A stretch of 64,000 nt of DNA from an uncultured Lachnospiraceae bacterium (GTDB lineage Bacteria; Bacillota; Clostridia; Lachnospirales; Lachnospiraceae): NCBI GenBank assembly GCA_910589385.1, contig CAJUTU010000004.1, positions 62,001 to 126,000 of the forward strand, written 5' to 3'. Position 1 is the stretch's first letter, and each line of letters begins with the position of its first letter. A model generated the notes under the pieces. It searched no databases, had not been told where the DNA came from, and saw only the letters and a list, made by a program, of their open reading frames with translations. The position numbers and the translations under genes are program-made. Of the stretch, positions 26,310 to 35,476 are shown piece after piece.

Positions 26310-28448
26310 TTAAGGAAGAGGGTAGTAATATGAATCCATATTTTCTTTCATTGTAATTTCTAAGGAACGCGGCGTTAATGACTGCCCCAGAAGCCGTGCA
26401 GAAGAATACCGAACCTGTGACAGGAATTCTTTTATTTCTTCGGGATCTGTAACCACACGTTCCTGTCCCTCCATCGGCGTAAAGCCACTGGACGCAGCAT
26501 GGGCATCCGCGGTGTCTGCTTCAATTGGATAGATATATTTCATCAAAGTTACATCCTCAAAATTAATTTCCCTGCGGACCGTATATCCATATTCCTCAAG
26601 CAGGGCAAGGGTGTTTTCATAGCTTTCATACAGGTACAGATTGGGAACGGTAATGCTATAGTTATAAATACCGGATTCATTATTTTCCGGGAGCTCTACG
26701 AGAAGCTCTGCGATCGGAACCCCCTTTTGCAGCTCGGAAATATCCACTTTCAGAACATCCTTTTTATAAGCATCCAGCAGCGCCTCTTTCTGTCCTTCTG
26801 AAAGCTGCAGTAAAACAGAATCTTGATAAATATCCATAAGCCGGATTGCTGTGATCTCATCCACATCTATATGAAAAACCGGAAAGAGGGTCCTGCGGTA
26901 ACTTTCCTCCTGACAAAGCCGCTCCAATGTGTCCAACGCAGATTCCTTGCTGACCGCATAATTCCGATAAGAGGGGCTTCCGCTTTTTTTATTATAGCGG
27001 ACAGTAAGATTCACGTATTCGTCTGAAGCATCCAACCTGTACATGTTTTTCAGGCTGATCCCGCTATTTACATTCTCAACCCCTTCCCGGGCCAGTTCAT
27101 ATATCGGCATGAAATCATAAAAAGTTCCTTCTTCTCCGTCTAGCAGATCAGGGTCTTTTAACAGCTCGCTAGATACGCTTATACTGTATGGATAACAGAA
27201 ATAACTGTACAGTTCGTTGATCTCAAACGACATACTTTCAAGACTGCTTTCTTTGGGCAGCCACGTATCATACCCAAACAGATCAAACTGGAAAATACAC
27301 AGGATCCCGGCCACCCCCAGAATGGATATTAAGGAGGAATATTTTCCGGCAGACAAGCGGCGCAGATCCATATGATAAATGAATTCGATCAGGCCGCACA
27401 GCAGGACAGCCGATAAAAGGCTGATCATAATGATCCATTTCGTACTTCCGCTGTAGGTAGATCCTATCAGTATCCCGATGTACAGCGCAGTTGGAATGGC
27501 GACAAGTACTTTAATCACAGGAGCGGTCTTTGGATATGCAAGCGCATTCCCCGCTGCTTCTGACGGACGCCGTTTATATAGGAGCAGGGATACGCTCCAG
27601 AGCACGGCCAGAAAAATCACGGTACAGATCAGGCACATGATGAGGTCATCCGTCCCTGACGACCTGAGTAATCTGCTTATATAGATAAGGCTTCCTGACG
27701 GAAGATTATCGTATCCGGACGTGTCCGCGATGAGCTGTGAAGATAATACAAATGGAGACAGGAAACCAGAGATCTTCTCATAGAATCCATCCCCCTGTCT
27801 GGAGTAAGTATCAAAAAAGTAAGATGCCATCTCATATCCCACTCCGCCTGCAATGTTTCCATAGACAGACAGCGCCAGTGCAGCCAGTACGCCTGTGACC
27901 ACCTTCCCGGTCAGCACCATAGCGAAAATGGCCACATGGTAGATCAGCAGGAACGCTAGTATGCCTCCCGACACTGCCAAAAGAGATCTGCAAAGGACGG
28001 CTGAAGTTATGATCTCATAGTGAATGCCCGCCAGCACAGTCAGCAGGCTGGAGATCAGGTAAGGGACCAGGAAGATCAAAAGTCCGCCTACATACGAAAT
28101 ACAAAACCACTGCGTTCTGGACAAAGGAAAACTATGGTAGAAATCTGTCCTTTCCGTGGAATGCAGATAGGCAAATCCGGTTGCCGCACACAAGACTGCC
28201 ATAGAAAACAGTACTGCTTCCAGGGCGACACTACAGTTTCCGTTCAGAAGGCCGGGAAATACGTTCCGGACTTCGTCCAGCTGCAGCGTCATACTGGAAA
28301 ATTCATCATGGGAAAGAGACGCATCCAGTATCAGCATCGCAAAAATGGTTTCACTTAAAAGCAGGAGAACAAAAGATAAAACGGCCAGCCAGCCCCGATG
28401 CCGGATGTCCTCTTTTACAAATTTACTGAATGAGATTTTTGATGTCAT
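26310..28448 (-). CDS. Large ABC-2 type transporter permease with extracytoplasmic domain
   Basis: A 712-residue membrane protein. About six helices lie in the first 270 residues (WLAVLSFVLLLLSETIFAMLIL, VALEAVLFSMAVLCAATGFAYL, FLVPYLISSLLTVLAGI and others), with a few more up to about residue 400. A soluble region of some 300 residues follows. The motif STERTDFYHSFPLSRTQWF near residue 90 is typical of permeases paired with short GntR regulators in Clostridia. It overlaps the ATPase gene by 26 bases and is the last gene of the operon. Substrate unknown. Confidence 0.83.
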   Translation of the reverse strand: MTSKISFSKFVKEDIRHRGWLAVLSFVLLLLSETIFAMLILDASLSHDEFSSMTLQLDEVRNVFPGLLNGNCSVALEAVLFSMAVLCAATGFAYLHSTERTDFYHSFPLSRTQWFCISYVGGLLIFLVPYLISSLLTVLAGIHYEIITSAVLCRSLLAVSGGILAFLLIYHVAIFAMVLTGKVVTGVLAALALSVYGNIAGGVGYEMASYFFDTYSRQGDGFYEKISGFLSPFVLSSQLIADTSGYDNLPSGSLIYISRLLRSSGTDDLIMCLICTVIFLAVLWSVSLLLYKRRPSEAAGNALAYPKTAPVIKVLVAIPTALYIGILIGSTYSGSTKWIIMISLLSAVLLCGLIEFIYHMDLRRLSAGKYSSLISILGVAGILCIFQFDLFGYDTWLPKESSLESMSFEINELYSYFCYPYSISVSSELLKDPDLLDGEEGTFYDFMPIYELAREGVENVNSGISLKNMYRLDASDEYVNLTVRYNKKSGSPSYRNYAVSKESALDTLERLCQEESYRRTLFPVFHIDVDEITAIRLMDIYQDSVLLQLSEGQKEALLDAYKKDVLKVDISELQKGVPIAELLVELPENNESGIYNYSITVPNLYLYESYENTLALLEEYGYTVRREINFEDVTLMKYIYPIEADTADAHAASSGFTPMEGQERVVTDPEEIKEFLSQVRYSSARLLGQSLTPRSLEITMKENMDSYYYPLP

Positions 28449-29325
28449 AGCCTGCTACCTCCGTTTCGCTGATAAAAATTTCCTCCAGTGACAATGGCAG
28501 TACCTCTGCAAACAACGGCTCCTTTTCCCGGGCACATCTCAGGACTTCTTCCCTGGACCCCCGGGCAGTGACCGTGAGAAGGGAACCGCTTTTTTCATAT
28601 TGTAATACACAAAGCTGTGACAATAGCTGTTCTTCCTTCGCTGGGTCCGGAATGACGCACTGCATCTTGCAAAGGCTGTATTTCATGGAATCCAGATCCC
28701 TTGCAAAGATCAGGCGGCCGTCGTGCAGAAGGCCGATGCTGTCACAGATGTCTTCCAACTCCCGCAGGCTGTGAGATGCGATGATGGGCGTAAAATCCCG
28801 TTTCAAAAGTTCTGAAGCAAACAGGCTTTTGACCGCCTGCCGCGCTACCGGATCCAGGCCGTCAAAGGTCTCGTCGCAGAGCAGGTATCTGGTTCCTGTA
28901 CAGAATCCCAATAAAATAGATACCTGCTTTTTCTGGCCTTTGGAAAAGGTCTGCATCTTCTTTTTCTCCGGTATATTGAATTTTTTCAACAGGCTGTAGT
29001 AATTCTCCTGGTCAAATCCAGGGTAGGCAAGGGCATAATATCTGCCCATGGAGCCGGGAGTGGCATTGGGGAAATAATAAGCGCTGTCGGACAGAAAACA
29101 TATCTGCTTCTTTACATCGCACTGCTCAAAGACAGGGCGGCCGTCCAACATGATTTCCCCTTCTTCGGGTTTTAAGATACCGCTGACCAGACGCAGAAGG
29201 GTGCTTTTTCCTGCGCCGTTGCTCCCTACAAGCCCGAAGATCAGTCCGTTCTGGATCTCTGCTGTGACCTGTGTGAGAGCCTTTGTATCCTGAAACGATT
29301 TGGTTACATTTTTTAATTCAATCAT
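28423..29325 (-). CDS. ABC transporter ATP-binding protein
   Basis: A 300-residue ATPase with Walker A (GLVGSNGAGKST), signature variant (TFSKGQKKQVSILLGF), Walker B (RYLLCDETFDGLD; the residue after the catalytic Glu is Thr rather than Pro) and switch His in IIASHSLRELED. A C-terminal extension of about 90 residues follows. It starts directly after the gntR stop and overlaps the permease by 26 bases, so the three genes form one operon. Confidence 0.92.
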   Translation of the reverse strand: MIELKNVTKSFQDTKALTQVTAEIQNGLIFGLVGSNGAGKSTLLRLVSGILKPEEGEIMLDGRPVFEQCDVKKQICFLSDSAYYFPNATPGSMGRYYALAYPGFDQENYYSLLKKFNIPEKKKMQTFSKGQKKQVSILLGFCTGTRYLLCDETFDGLDPVARQAVKSLFASELLKRDFTPIIASHSLRELEDICDSIGLLHDGRLIFARDLDSMKYSLCKMQCVIPDPAKEEQLLSQLCVLQYEKSGSLLTVTARGSREEVLRCAREKEPLFAEVLPLSLEEIFISETEVAGYDIKNLIQ

Positions 29326-29694
29326 TTAAGATACCTCCTCATAAACCTTTGTAAGAATCTCTGTACAATCTCTCTTTGGGATTCCAAGCTCTGCCGCATA
29401 GGATAGGAGTTTTTTGATTTCACCCAGACAGGATTCCTTCTTTTTCTGTAAAAGCGACGCGCTCTCCGATACAAAATTCCCCCGTCCTTTTACCGGAAAA
29501 ATATATCCTTCCTGCTCCAGGACGGCAAATGCTTTCTGGATGGTATTGGGATTGATGGATAGTTCCACGGCGAGAGAGCGGACCGAAGGCATTCGGCTGC
29601 CGGGGGGTAAAACACCCTTAAGAATCAACATCTGGAATTTCTCCACAATCTGTTCATAAATAGGAGCACGGCTCTGATAGTCAATCGTGATCAA
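29326..29694 (-). CDS. GntR-family (YtrA-type) transcriptional repressor
   Basis: About 122 residues: winged helix (APIYEQIVEKFQMLIL, RMPSVRSLAVELSINPNTIQKAFAVLEQEGYI, GRGNFVSES) and a short C-terminal helix. The frame is open to 29760, but no ATG follows the AAAGGAGGTG ribosome site. A TTG at 29694, eleven bases after GGAGG, gives the family-typical start (M)ITIDYQSRAPIYEQI, so I prefer it. It is the first gene of the gntR-ATPase-permease operon and probably represses it via the dyad at 29778-29800. Confidence 0.87.
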   Translation of the reverse strand: MITIDYQSRAPIYEQIVEKFQMLILKGVLPPGSRMPSVRSLAVELSINPNTIQKAFAVLEQEGYIFPVKGRGNFVSESASLLQKKKESCLGEIKKLLSYAAELGIPKRDCTEILTKVYEEVS

Positions 29695-29777
29695 TGGATC
29701 TGACACCTCCTTTGTTTGATTGTTCCCTCTGATCCGGAAACAGATGCATTTTGTGATCAACTGTTTCAGTGTATCGA

Positions 29778-29831
29778 GTGTATTATATGTATTAATACAC
29801 TTAGATTATCATGAATATTGAGAAATGTCAA
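29778..29831 (-). promoter_or_regulatory. Promoter and dyad operator of the second GntR-ABC operon
   Basis: On the minus strand TTGACA (29831-29826), 17 bases, TAATCT (29808-29803). Just downstream, GTGTATTA and TAATACAC (29778-29785 and 29793-29800) form a perfect 8-bp inverted repeat around seven bases, placed over the expected transcription start. An alternative -10 TATAAT lies inside the dyad (29787-29782). The intergenic stretch 29695-30014 holds this promoter and the divergent paaK promoter and leader, and no gene. Confidence 0.75.
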
Positions 29832-29900
29832 TTATATACTAATGAAAAAGTTTTGCTAAAAAATCTTTAATAGCAACTTGTAATTAGCTGAATTTAATGC

Positions 29901-29929
29901 TTTAAATTGCTACAGTCCTGTGTTATAAT
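29901..29929 (+). promoter_or_regulatory. Promoter of the arylacetate operon
   Basis: TTTAAA (29901-29906), 17 bases, consensus TATAAT (29924-29929), 86 bases before the first gene. The -35 box is weak. Confidence 0.6.
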
Positions 29930-29954
29930 GAATGACATGTTATGCGAAAAAGGC

Positions 29955-29988
29955 CTTTTTTCTACTGTCTGTACGCCATAGAAAAAAG
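29955..29988 (+). other. Leader hairpin upstream of the arylacetate operon
   Basis: CTTTTTTCTA (29955-29964) pairs perfectly with TAGAAAAAAG (29979-29988). The left arm also takes part in the competing palindrome AAAAAGGCCTTTTT (29948-29961). The leader can therefore fold in two exclusive ways ahead of the AAAGGAGG ribosome site. Confidence 0.4.
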
Positions 29989-30014
29989 ACAGATATTAAA
30001 GGAGGATTTTACAG

Positions 30015-31325
30015 ATGATTTGGGCAAAAGAAGAGACACTGCCCAGAGCTGAGATTGAAAAAATCCAGCTTGAAAAATTGAGGCAGACTGTGGCATACAT
30101 ATATGAAAGAGTGGCGCCATACAGGAAGAAGATGGATTCTGTCGGTGTAAAACCAGAGGATATCCGGACATTGGCTGATTTAAGAAAACTTCCCTTTACT
30201 TACAAGTCAGAGTTTAAGGACAATTATCCTTTCGGTTTATTCGCGGTGGATCAAAAGGAATTAGTACGTTACCATGCAAGCTCCGGTACTACTGGCAAGC
30301 CGACAGTAGTAGGATATACAAGGCATGACCTGGATGTATGGCTGAACAACGTAGCACGGATCGCCTGTATGGGCGGAGCTACCGCAGAGGATGTGGCACA
30401 GATCTCTTTCGGATACGGCACATTTACAGGGGCTTTGGGGCTCCACGGCGGACTGGAAAAGATCGGGGCGTCCGTAATCCCCATGTCTTCCGGAAACACA
30501 AACAAACAGATCATGTTCATCCAGGATCTGGGCGTGACCCTTCTGGTGGCAACCCCGTCCTACGCACTGCACCTTGGCGAGCAGATCCGGGAGCGGGGCA
30601 TTGATCCGGCAAAAGATCTGAAGATGCACATCGGCCTGTTTGGCGGGGAAGGCATGACAGAACCTATGCGTGACGAGATGCACAAGGTATGGGGCGATCA
30701 GTTTATCTGCACCCAGAATTATGGGATGAGCGAACTGTGCGGACCGGGAGTATCCGGGGAATGTACCGAATTATGCGGCATGCATATTAATGAGGACTGG
30801 TTTATCCCTGAAATTATTGATCCTGAGACAGAAGAGGTGCTTCCGCCAGGGGAACATGGCGAGCTGGTAGTGACCTGCCTTGGAAAAGAAGCGCTGCCGC
30901 TTGTACGCTACCGCACCGGTGATTTGACAAAACTGATGTATGAGCCTTGTAAATGTGGGCGGACGACCTGCCGGATGGAAAATCTGTCCGGACGTGCGGA
31001 TGATATGCTTGTGATCCGCGGCGTCAATGTATTCCCGACCCAGATTGAAGAAGTCTTGTTCAAGATTGAAGAAATCGGACCTCACTATGAGATCCTTGTA
31101 GAGCGGAAGAACCGCCTGGATGTCATGACGATCAGCGTGGAATTGATCGATGACCGTCTGCTGGACAGTTACGCATCTTTAAGCCAGCTGGAACAGCGGA
31201 TCAAGTCGGCACTCAAGGCACAGCTTGGACTGGCTACCCAGATCAAACTGGTGGCGCCCAATTCCCTGCAGCGGTTTGAGGGCAAGGCAAAACGTGTGAC
31301 AGATTTACGAAAGGATGGATTATAA
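30015..31325 (+). CDS. paaK: Phenylacetate-CoA ligase family protein
   Basis: A 436-residue adenylate-forming enzyme. The phosphate-binding motif SSGTTGKPTVVGYT is at about residue 90, with GMSELCGPGVSGEC and YRTGDLTKL further on, and the C-terminal lid carries RADDMLVIRGVNVFPTQIE and the catalytic Lys near FEGKAKRVTD. Members join arylacetates to CoA using ATP. Beside iorAB the enzyme may instead run from aryl-acetyl-CoA to the free acid (inference). AAAGGAGG precedes the ATG. iorA starts three bases after the stop. Confidence 0.93.
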   Translation: MIWAKEETLPRAEIEKIQLEKLRQTVAYIYERVAPYRKKMDSVGVKPEDIRTLADLRKLPFTYKSEFKDNYPFGLFAVDQKELVRYHASSGTTGKPTVVGYTRHDLDVWLNNVARIACMGGATAEDVAQISFGYGTFTGALGLHGGLEKIGASVIPMSSGNTNKQIMFIQDLGVTLLVATPSYALHLGEQIRERGIDPAKDLKMHIGLFGGEGMTEPMRDEMHKVWGDQFICTQNYGMSELCGPGVSGECTELCGMHINEDWFIPEIIDPETEEVLPPGEHGELVVTCLGKEALPLVRYRTGDLTKLMYEPCKCGRTTCRMENLSGRADDMLVIRGVNVFPTQIEEVLFKIEEIGPHYEILVERKNRLDVMTISVELIDDRLLDSYASLSQLEQRIKSALKAQLGLATQIKLVAPNSLQRFEGKAKRVTDLRKDGL

Positions 31326-31328
31326 AAT

Positions 31329-33074
31329 ATGGCAGATAAAGTACTGATGCTGGGAAATGAGGCCATTGCCCGCGGGGCTTATGAAGCGGGTGTCAAGGTA
31401 TCCTCTGCGTATCCCGGAACTCCAAGTACAGAGATCAGCGAATTTCTGGTACAGTATAAAAATGACGTATATGAAGAATGGGCGCCCAACGAAAAGGTTG
31501 CGGCAGAGGTCGCGGTCGGTGCAAGCATAGCAGGAGTGCGTGCCATGGCCTGTATGAAGCATGTGGGACTGAATGTAGCGGCAGACCCTTTATATTCCGT
31601 GTCCTATATGGGTGTCAATGGCGGGCTGGTGCTTGTAGTGGCGGACGACCCCGGTCTTTACAGCTCCCAGAATGAGCAGGATACCCGAATGGTGGCAAGG
31701 GCAGCACAGATTCCGGTTATCGAACCTTCGGACAGCGCGGAGGCAAAGGATTTCTTTAAAGCTGCATTTGAGTTAAGTGAGCGCTTCGACCGACCCTTTA
31801 TTTTCCGGACAACAACCCGATTGGCCCATTCCCAGGGGCTGGTAGAGTTATGTGACCGTGTGGAACCGGAAGATAAACCCTATGAAAAAAATATCCGTAA
31901 ACATGTAATGATGCCTGGGAATGCGAAATTCCGCCACATCGAAATTGAGAAAAGAAATCTGGAGCTTGCCGAGGCGGCAAATACCTTACCAATCAATATG
32001 GTAGAGATGCATGACACAAAGATCGGAGTCATTACCAGCGGGATTCCTTATCAGTATGTAAAGGAAGCACTGCCGGATGCGTCTGTCCTAAAACTGGGTA
32101 TGGTCAATCCTCTTCCTAGAAAGCTGATTGAAGATTTCGCATCTAAAGTGGAAAAACTATACATCATAGAAGAACTGGATCCGATGATCGAAGAACAGGT
32201 AAAATCCTGGGGGATTCCGGCTGTGGGCAAGGAAATCTTGACCGTACAGGGAGAGTACAGCGCCAACATGCTGCGCCGGGCAATACTGAAAGAGGAACCG
32301 AAGCTCAAAGCTCCTGCAGAGGCGCCTCAGCGTCCTCCGATCCTTTGTCCGGGATGTCCCCACCGCAGTGTCTATCATGTGCTGAACAAGCTGAAAATGC
32401 ATGCGGCAGGCGACATTGGCTGCTATACATTAGGCGCAGTGGCACCTTTAGGTGTTGTAGACACCACCATGTGCATGGGTTCCAGTATCTCCACCCTCCA
32501 TGGGATGGAAAAGGCAAAGGGAAAAGAGTATATTAAAAATTGGGTTGCAGTGATTGGAGATTCCACCTTTTTACATACAGGCATCAATTCCCTGATGAAC
32601 ATGGTATACAACCATGCAGCCGGAACGGTTATGATCCTGGATAATTCTACAACAGGCATGACCGGGCATCAGGATCATGCGGCAACCGGAAAAACGCTCC
32701 AGGGTGACCCAGCTTATGCCATAGACCTTGTGCAGCTCTGCCATGCCATGGGGGTCCAAAACGTAACCGTGGTCAATGCATTTGATACAGCGCTTCTGGA
32801 AAAGACGGTGAAGGAAGAAACTGCAAGGGATGAAGTATCTGTCATTATTGCACAATCCCCCTGCGTGCTTCTGGATAAATCGAAAAAGCCGTTATATAAG
32901 GTTCATGAAGAACAATGTAAGAAATGCGGGGCATGTATGAAGCCAGGATGTCCGGCCATGACAAAGCAGGAGAATGGAACAATCCGAATCGACGATACGA
33001 TGTGCACCGGATGTGGACTGTGTGCGGATTTGTGTAAATTTGGCTGCATAGAACTAGTAAAGGCAGGTGAATAG
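31329..33074 (+). CDS. iorA: Indolepyruvate ferredoxin oxidoreductase, alpha subunit
   Basis: A 581-residue, thiamine-diphosphate-dependent enzyme subunit. It oxidatively decarboxylates arylpyruvates (from Trp, Phe, Tyr transamination) to aryl-acetyl-CoA and reduces ferredoxin. The N-terminal pyrimidine-binding part has GNEAIARGAYEAGVKVSSAYPGTPSTEI. The thiamine-diphosphate domain shows CPGCPHRSVYHVL, GDIGCYTLG and GDSTFLHTGINSL. Two C-terminal [4Fe-4S] motifs are present (CKKCGACMKPGCPA, CTGCGLCADLCKFGC). AAAGGATGG precedes the ATG. It is spaced three bases from paaK and from iorB. Confidence 0.96.
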   Translation: MADKVLMLGNEAIARGAYEAGVKVSSAYPGTPSTEISEFLVQYKNDVYEEWAPNEKVAAEVAVGASIAGVRAMACMKHVGLNVAADPLYSVSYMGVNGGLVLVVADDPGLYSSQNEQDTRMVARAAQIPVIEPSDSAEAKDFFKAAFELSERFDRPFIFRTTTRLAHSQGLVELCDRVEPEDKPYEKNIRKHVMMPGNAKFRHIEIEKRNLELAEAANTLPINMVEMHDTKIGVITSGIPYQYVKEALPDASVLKLGMVNPLPRKLIEDFASKVEKLYIIEELDPMIEEQVKSWGIPAVGKEILTVQGEYSANMLRRAILKEEPKLKAPAEAPQRPPILCPGCPHRSVYHVLNKLKMHAAGDIGCYTLGAVAPLGVVDTTMCMGSSISTLHGMEKAKGKEYIKNWVAVIGDSTFLHTGINSLMNMVYNHAAGTVMILDNSTTGMTGHQDHAATGKTLQGDPAYAIDLVQLCHAMGVQNVTVVNAFDTALLEKTVKEETARDEVSVIIAQSPCVLLDKSKKPLYKVHEEQCKKCGACMKPGCPAMTKQENGTIRIDDTMCTGCGLCADLCKFGCIELVKAGE

Positions 33075-33077
33075 AAC

Positions 33078-33647
33078 ATGGCGACAAAAAATATTATGAT
33101 CGTAGGTGTAGGAGGACAAGGAACACTGCTTACCAGCCGGATCCTTGGAAACCTTACGATCGCAGGCGGTTATGATGTGAAGCTGTCAGAAGTGCATGGA
33201 ATGGCACAGCGAGGCGGCAGTGTGGTCACATTTGTGCGTTATGGAGAAAAGGTGGCAGAACCCATTGTAGAAGAAGGGCAGGCAGATGTGATCATCGCTT
33301 TTGAACGCCTGGAAGCCCTGCGGTACGCGCATTTTCTGAAAAAAGACGGAGTCCTGATCGTCAACGACTGGCGGATCGACCCTATGCCGGTGGTCATTGG
33401 CGCGGCCAAGTATCCTGAAAATATCCTGGAACAATTGGAACAGGAGCATAAAGTTTATAAGGTAAATGCAACAGAAGAGTCTAAAAAACTAGGAAATCCC
33501 AGGGTATTTAACCTGATCGTACTGGGGATTGCTGCACAGCATATGGATTTTACAAGAGAGCAGTGGTATGATGTGATCGAAAAAACTGTGCCGCCAAAGA
33601 CCGTTGAGCTGAATAAAAAAGCATTTGATGTAGGATATACACTTTAA
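33078..33647 (+). CDS. iorB: Indolepyruvate ferredoxin oxidoreductase, beta subunit
   Basis: A 189-residue gamma-type domain subunit with GVGGQGTLLTSRILG near the N-terminus and SEVHGMAQRGGSV, both typical of IorB and of the gamma part of 2-oxoacid:ferredoxin oxidoreductases. It completes the enzyme with IorA, the gene three bases upstream. Confidence 0.95.
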   Translation: MATKNIMIVGVGGQGTLLTSRILGNLTIAGGYDVKLSEVHGMAQRGGSVVTFVRYGEKVAEPIVEEGQADVIIAFERLEALRYAHFLKKDGVLIVNDWRIDPMPVVIGAAKYPENILEQLEQEHKVYKVNATEESKKLGNPRVFNLIVLGIAAQHMDFTREQWYDVIEKTVPPKTVELNKKAFDVGYTL

Positions 33648-33669
33648 GAAAAAGGCAGGTGAGAAAAGT

Positions 33670-34086
33670 ATGAAACAGATATCGGTTTTTGTGGAAAACC
33701 AGCCCGGAAGCCTGATGCGGATCACTTCCGCACTCAGTGAGGCGAAAATCAATATCCGTGCGGTTGCGTCCTTTGACACACCCGAATTCGGGATCCTGCG
33801 CCTGGTTGTTGACCAGCCTGTCCAGGCGAAGGAATATCTGACTTCAAAAGGGTTTGTAGTCCGGGTGCAGGATGTGATCGGGGCAGAACTGAAAGATGAA
33901 AAAGGCAATCTGAACCAGATGCTAAAGATTCTTGCAGAAGGTGAAATCAGTATCGGCTATATCTATTCCTTTGTAATCCGTGAGAACAAGTCGCCGGTCA
34001 TGGTGTTCCATTCGGACAACAACGAAAAGGCAAGGGCTGTACTGAAGGAAGCAGGGATCCTGCTTGTAGATGATGAGGGATTATGA
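33670..34086 (+). CDS. Tandem ACT-domain protein
   Basis: A 138-residue protein made of two ACT domains (about 1-65 and 68-138). The first begins MKQISVFVENQPGSLMRITSALSE and the second has EISIGYIYSFV. ACT domains bind amino acids or similar ligands. Stand-alone tandem ACT proteins next to phenylacetate-CoA ligases recur in anaerobes, and an aromatic ligand is a reasonable guess. GGTGAGAAAAG precedes the ATG. It is followed 42 bases later by a second ligase. Confidence 0.88.
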   Translation: MKQISVFVENQPGSLMRITSALSEAKINIRAVASFDTPEFGILRLVVDQPVQAKEYLTSKGFVVRVQDVIGAELKDEKGNLNQMLKILAEGEISIGYIYSFVIRENKSPVMVFHSDNNEKARAVLKEAGILLVDDEGL

Positions 34087-34128
34087 CAGATCATCATTTT
34101 ATCATGTAAAAAAGGAGAGAAAAAGGAG

Positions 34129-35460
34129 ATGTCTGGAATATCGTTAGAAAACTGGGTGGAGAGGATCAGAGACCCGAAGATGGAATGCATGAGCAGGGAT
34201 GAGATGGCTGCCGTGCAGAGTGAACGTCTGGTAAAGGTCGTAAAGAAGGTATATGAAAACGTTGATTTTTACCACAACAAAATGAAAGAACTTGGCGTGG
34301 AACCGGGAGATATCAAGGGGATTGAAGATATCGGAAAACTCCCGTTCACTACAAAAGAGGATCTGCGGGACAATTATCCGTTCGGCCTGCTCGCAGTTCC
34401 AAAGCGTGAGGTAGCGCGTGTCCAGGGAACCTCCGGGACAACCGGAAAACTGACCGTGGTGCCTTATACGCAAAATGACGCAGATTTATGGGGGGAATGT
34501 GTGGCAAGATGCCTGACTATGGCAGGACTGACCGCAGACGATATCATCCATGTATGCTATGGGTATGGCTTGTTCACCGGCGGCCTGGGGCTGGATTTCG
34601 GGGCCAAGGCTCTTGGCGCAATGGCAATCCCCATGTCCGCAGGTAACACGAAGCGGCAGATGATGTGTATGGAAGACTTTGGGGCAACTGCATTTGCCTG
34701 TACTCCGTCTTATGCATTATATCTGGCGGAATCACTACAGGAAGCAGGCGTGGTAGACCGCCTGAAGCTGAAAGCCGGGATCCACGGGGCAGAGCCTTGG
34801 ACCAATGAGATGCGCAAAAAGATTGAAGGAATCTTAAATATCAACTGTTTTGATATCTATGGATTATGCGAGATTCTTGGACCAGGGGTAGCGCAGGATT
34901 GTATCCACCATAAGGGGCTTCATATCCATCATGACTATTTCTATCCGGAAGTACTCAATCCGGCGACTCATGAGCCGTGTGCAGATGGGGAAACAGGAGA
35001 GCTTGTATTTACCACTCTGACGAAAGAAGCAATGCCTTTGCTCCGTTACCGGACGAAGGATTTAACCAGCATTACCTATGACACCTGTGAATGCGGCAGA
35101 ACTTCTCCGAGGATTTCCAAGTTCACAGGACGTACAGATGATATGAAGGTCATCCGTGGTGTCAATGTATTCCCGACACAGGTAGAGACTGCATTATTGA
35201 GCCTGGGTGGAGCAGTGGCAAATCACTACATGCTCATCGTAGACAGAGAGAACAATCTGGATGTGCTGACAGTCATGGTCGAAGTGGATGAGAGCATGTT
35301 CTCTGATGAGATCAAGAAACTGGATGCGCTTAGAAATAAGATTGCCGCAGTGTTGAAGCAGGCATTGGGCGTGGCTGTACGCGTGAAGCTGGTTGAGCCT
35401 AAGACAATCCAGAGAAGTGAAGGAAAAGCAGTCCGTGTCATTGACAACCGGACACTGTAA
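34129..35460 (+). CDS. Second phenylacetate-CoA ligase family protein
   Basis: A 443-residue paralogue of the ligase at 30015. Shared motifs: GTSGTTGKLTVVPYT, YGLCEILGPGVAQDC, YRTKDLTSITYD, RTDDMKVIRGVNVFPTQVE and the C-terminal Lys region RSEGKAVRVID. The two proteins diverge in the substrate side, so they may prefer different arylacetates (phenyl-, hydroxyphenyl- or indoleacetate; inference). GGAGAGAAAAAGGAG precedes the ATG. Confidence 0.92.
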   Translation: MSGISLENWVERIRDPKMECMSRDEMAAVQSERLVKVVKKVYENVDFYHNKMKELGVEPGDIKGIEDIGKLPFTTKEDLRDNYPFGLLAVPKREVARVQGTSGTTGKLTVVPYTQNDADLWGECVARCLTMAGLTADDIIHVCYGYGLFTGGLGLDFGAKALGAMAIPMSAGNTKRQMMCMEDFGATAFACTPSYALYLAESLQEAGVVDRLKLKAGIHGAEPWTNEMRKKIEGILNINCFDIYGLCEILGPGVAQDCIHHKGLHIHHDYFYPEVLNPATHEPCADGETGELVFTTLTKEAMPLLRYRTKDLTSITYDTCECGRTSPRISKFTGRTDDMKVIRGVNVFPTQVETALLSLGGAVANHYMLIVDRENNLDVLTVMVEVDESMFSDEIKKLDALRNKIAAVLKQALGVAVRVKLVEPKTIQRSEGKAVRVIDNRTL

Positions 35461-35476
35461 AAAGGAGGGAAGCGTG

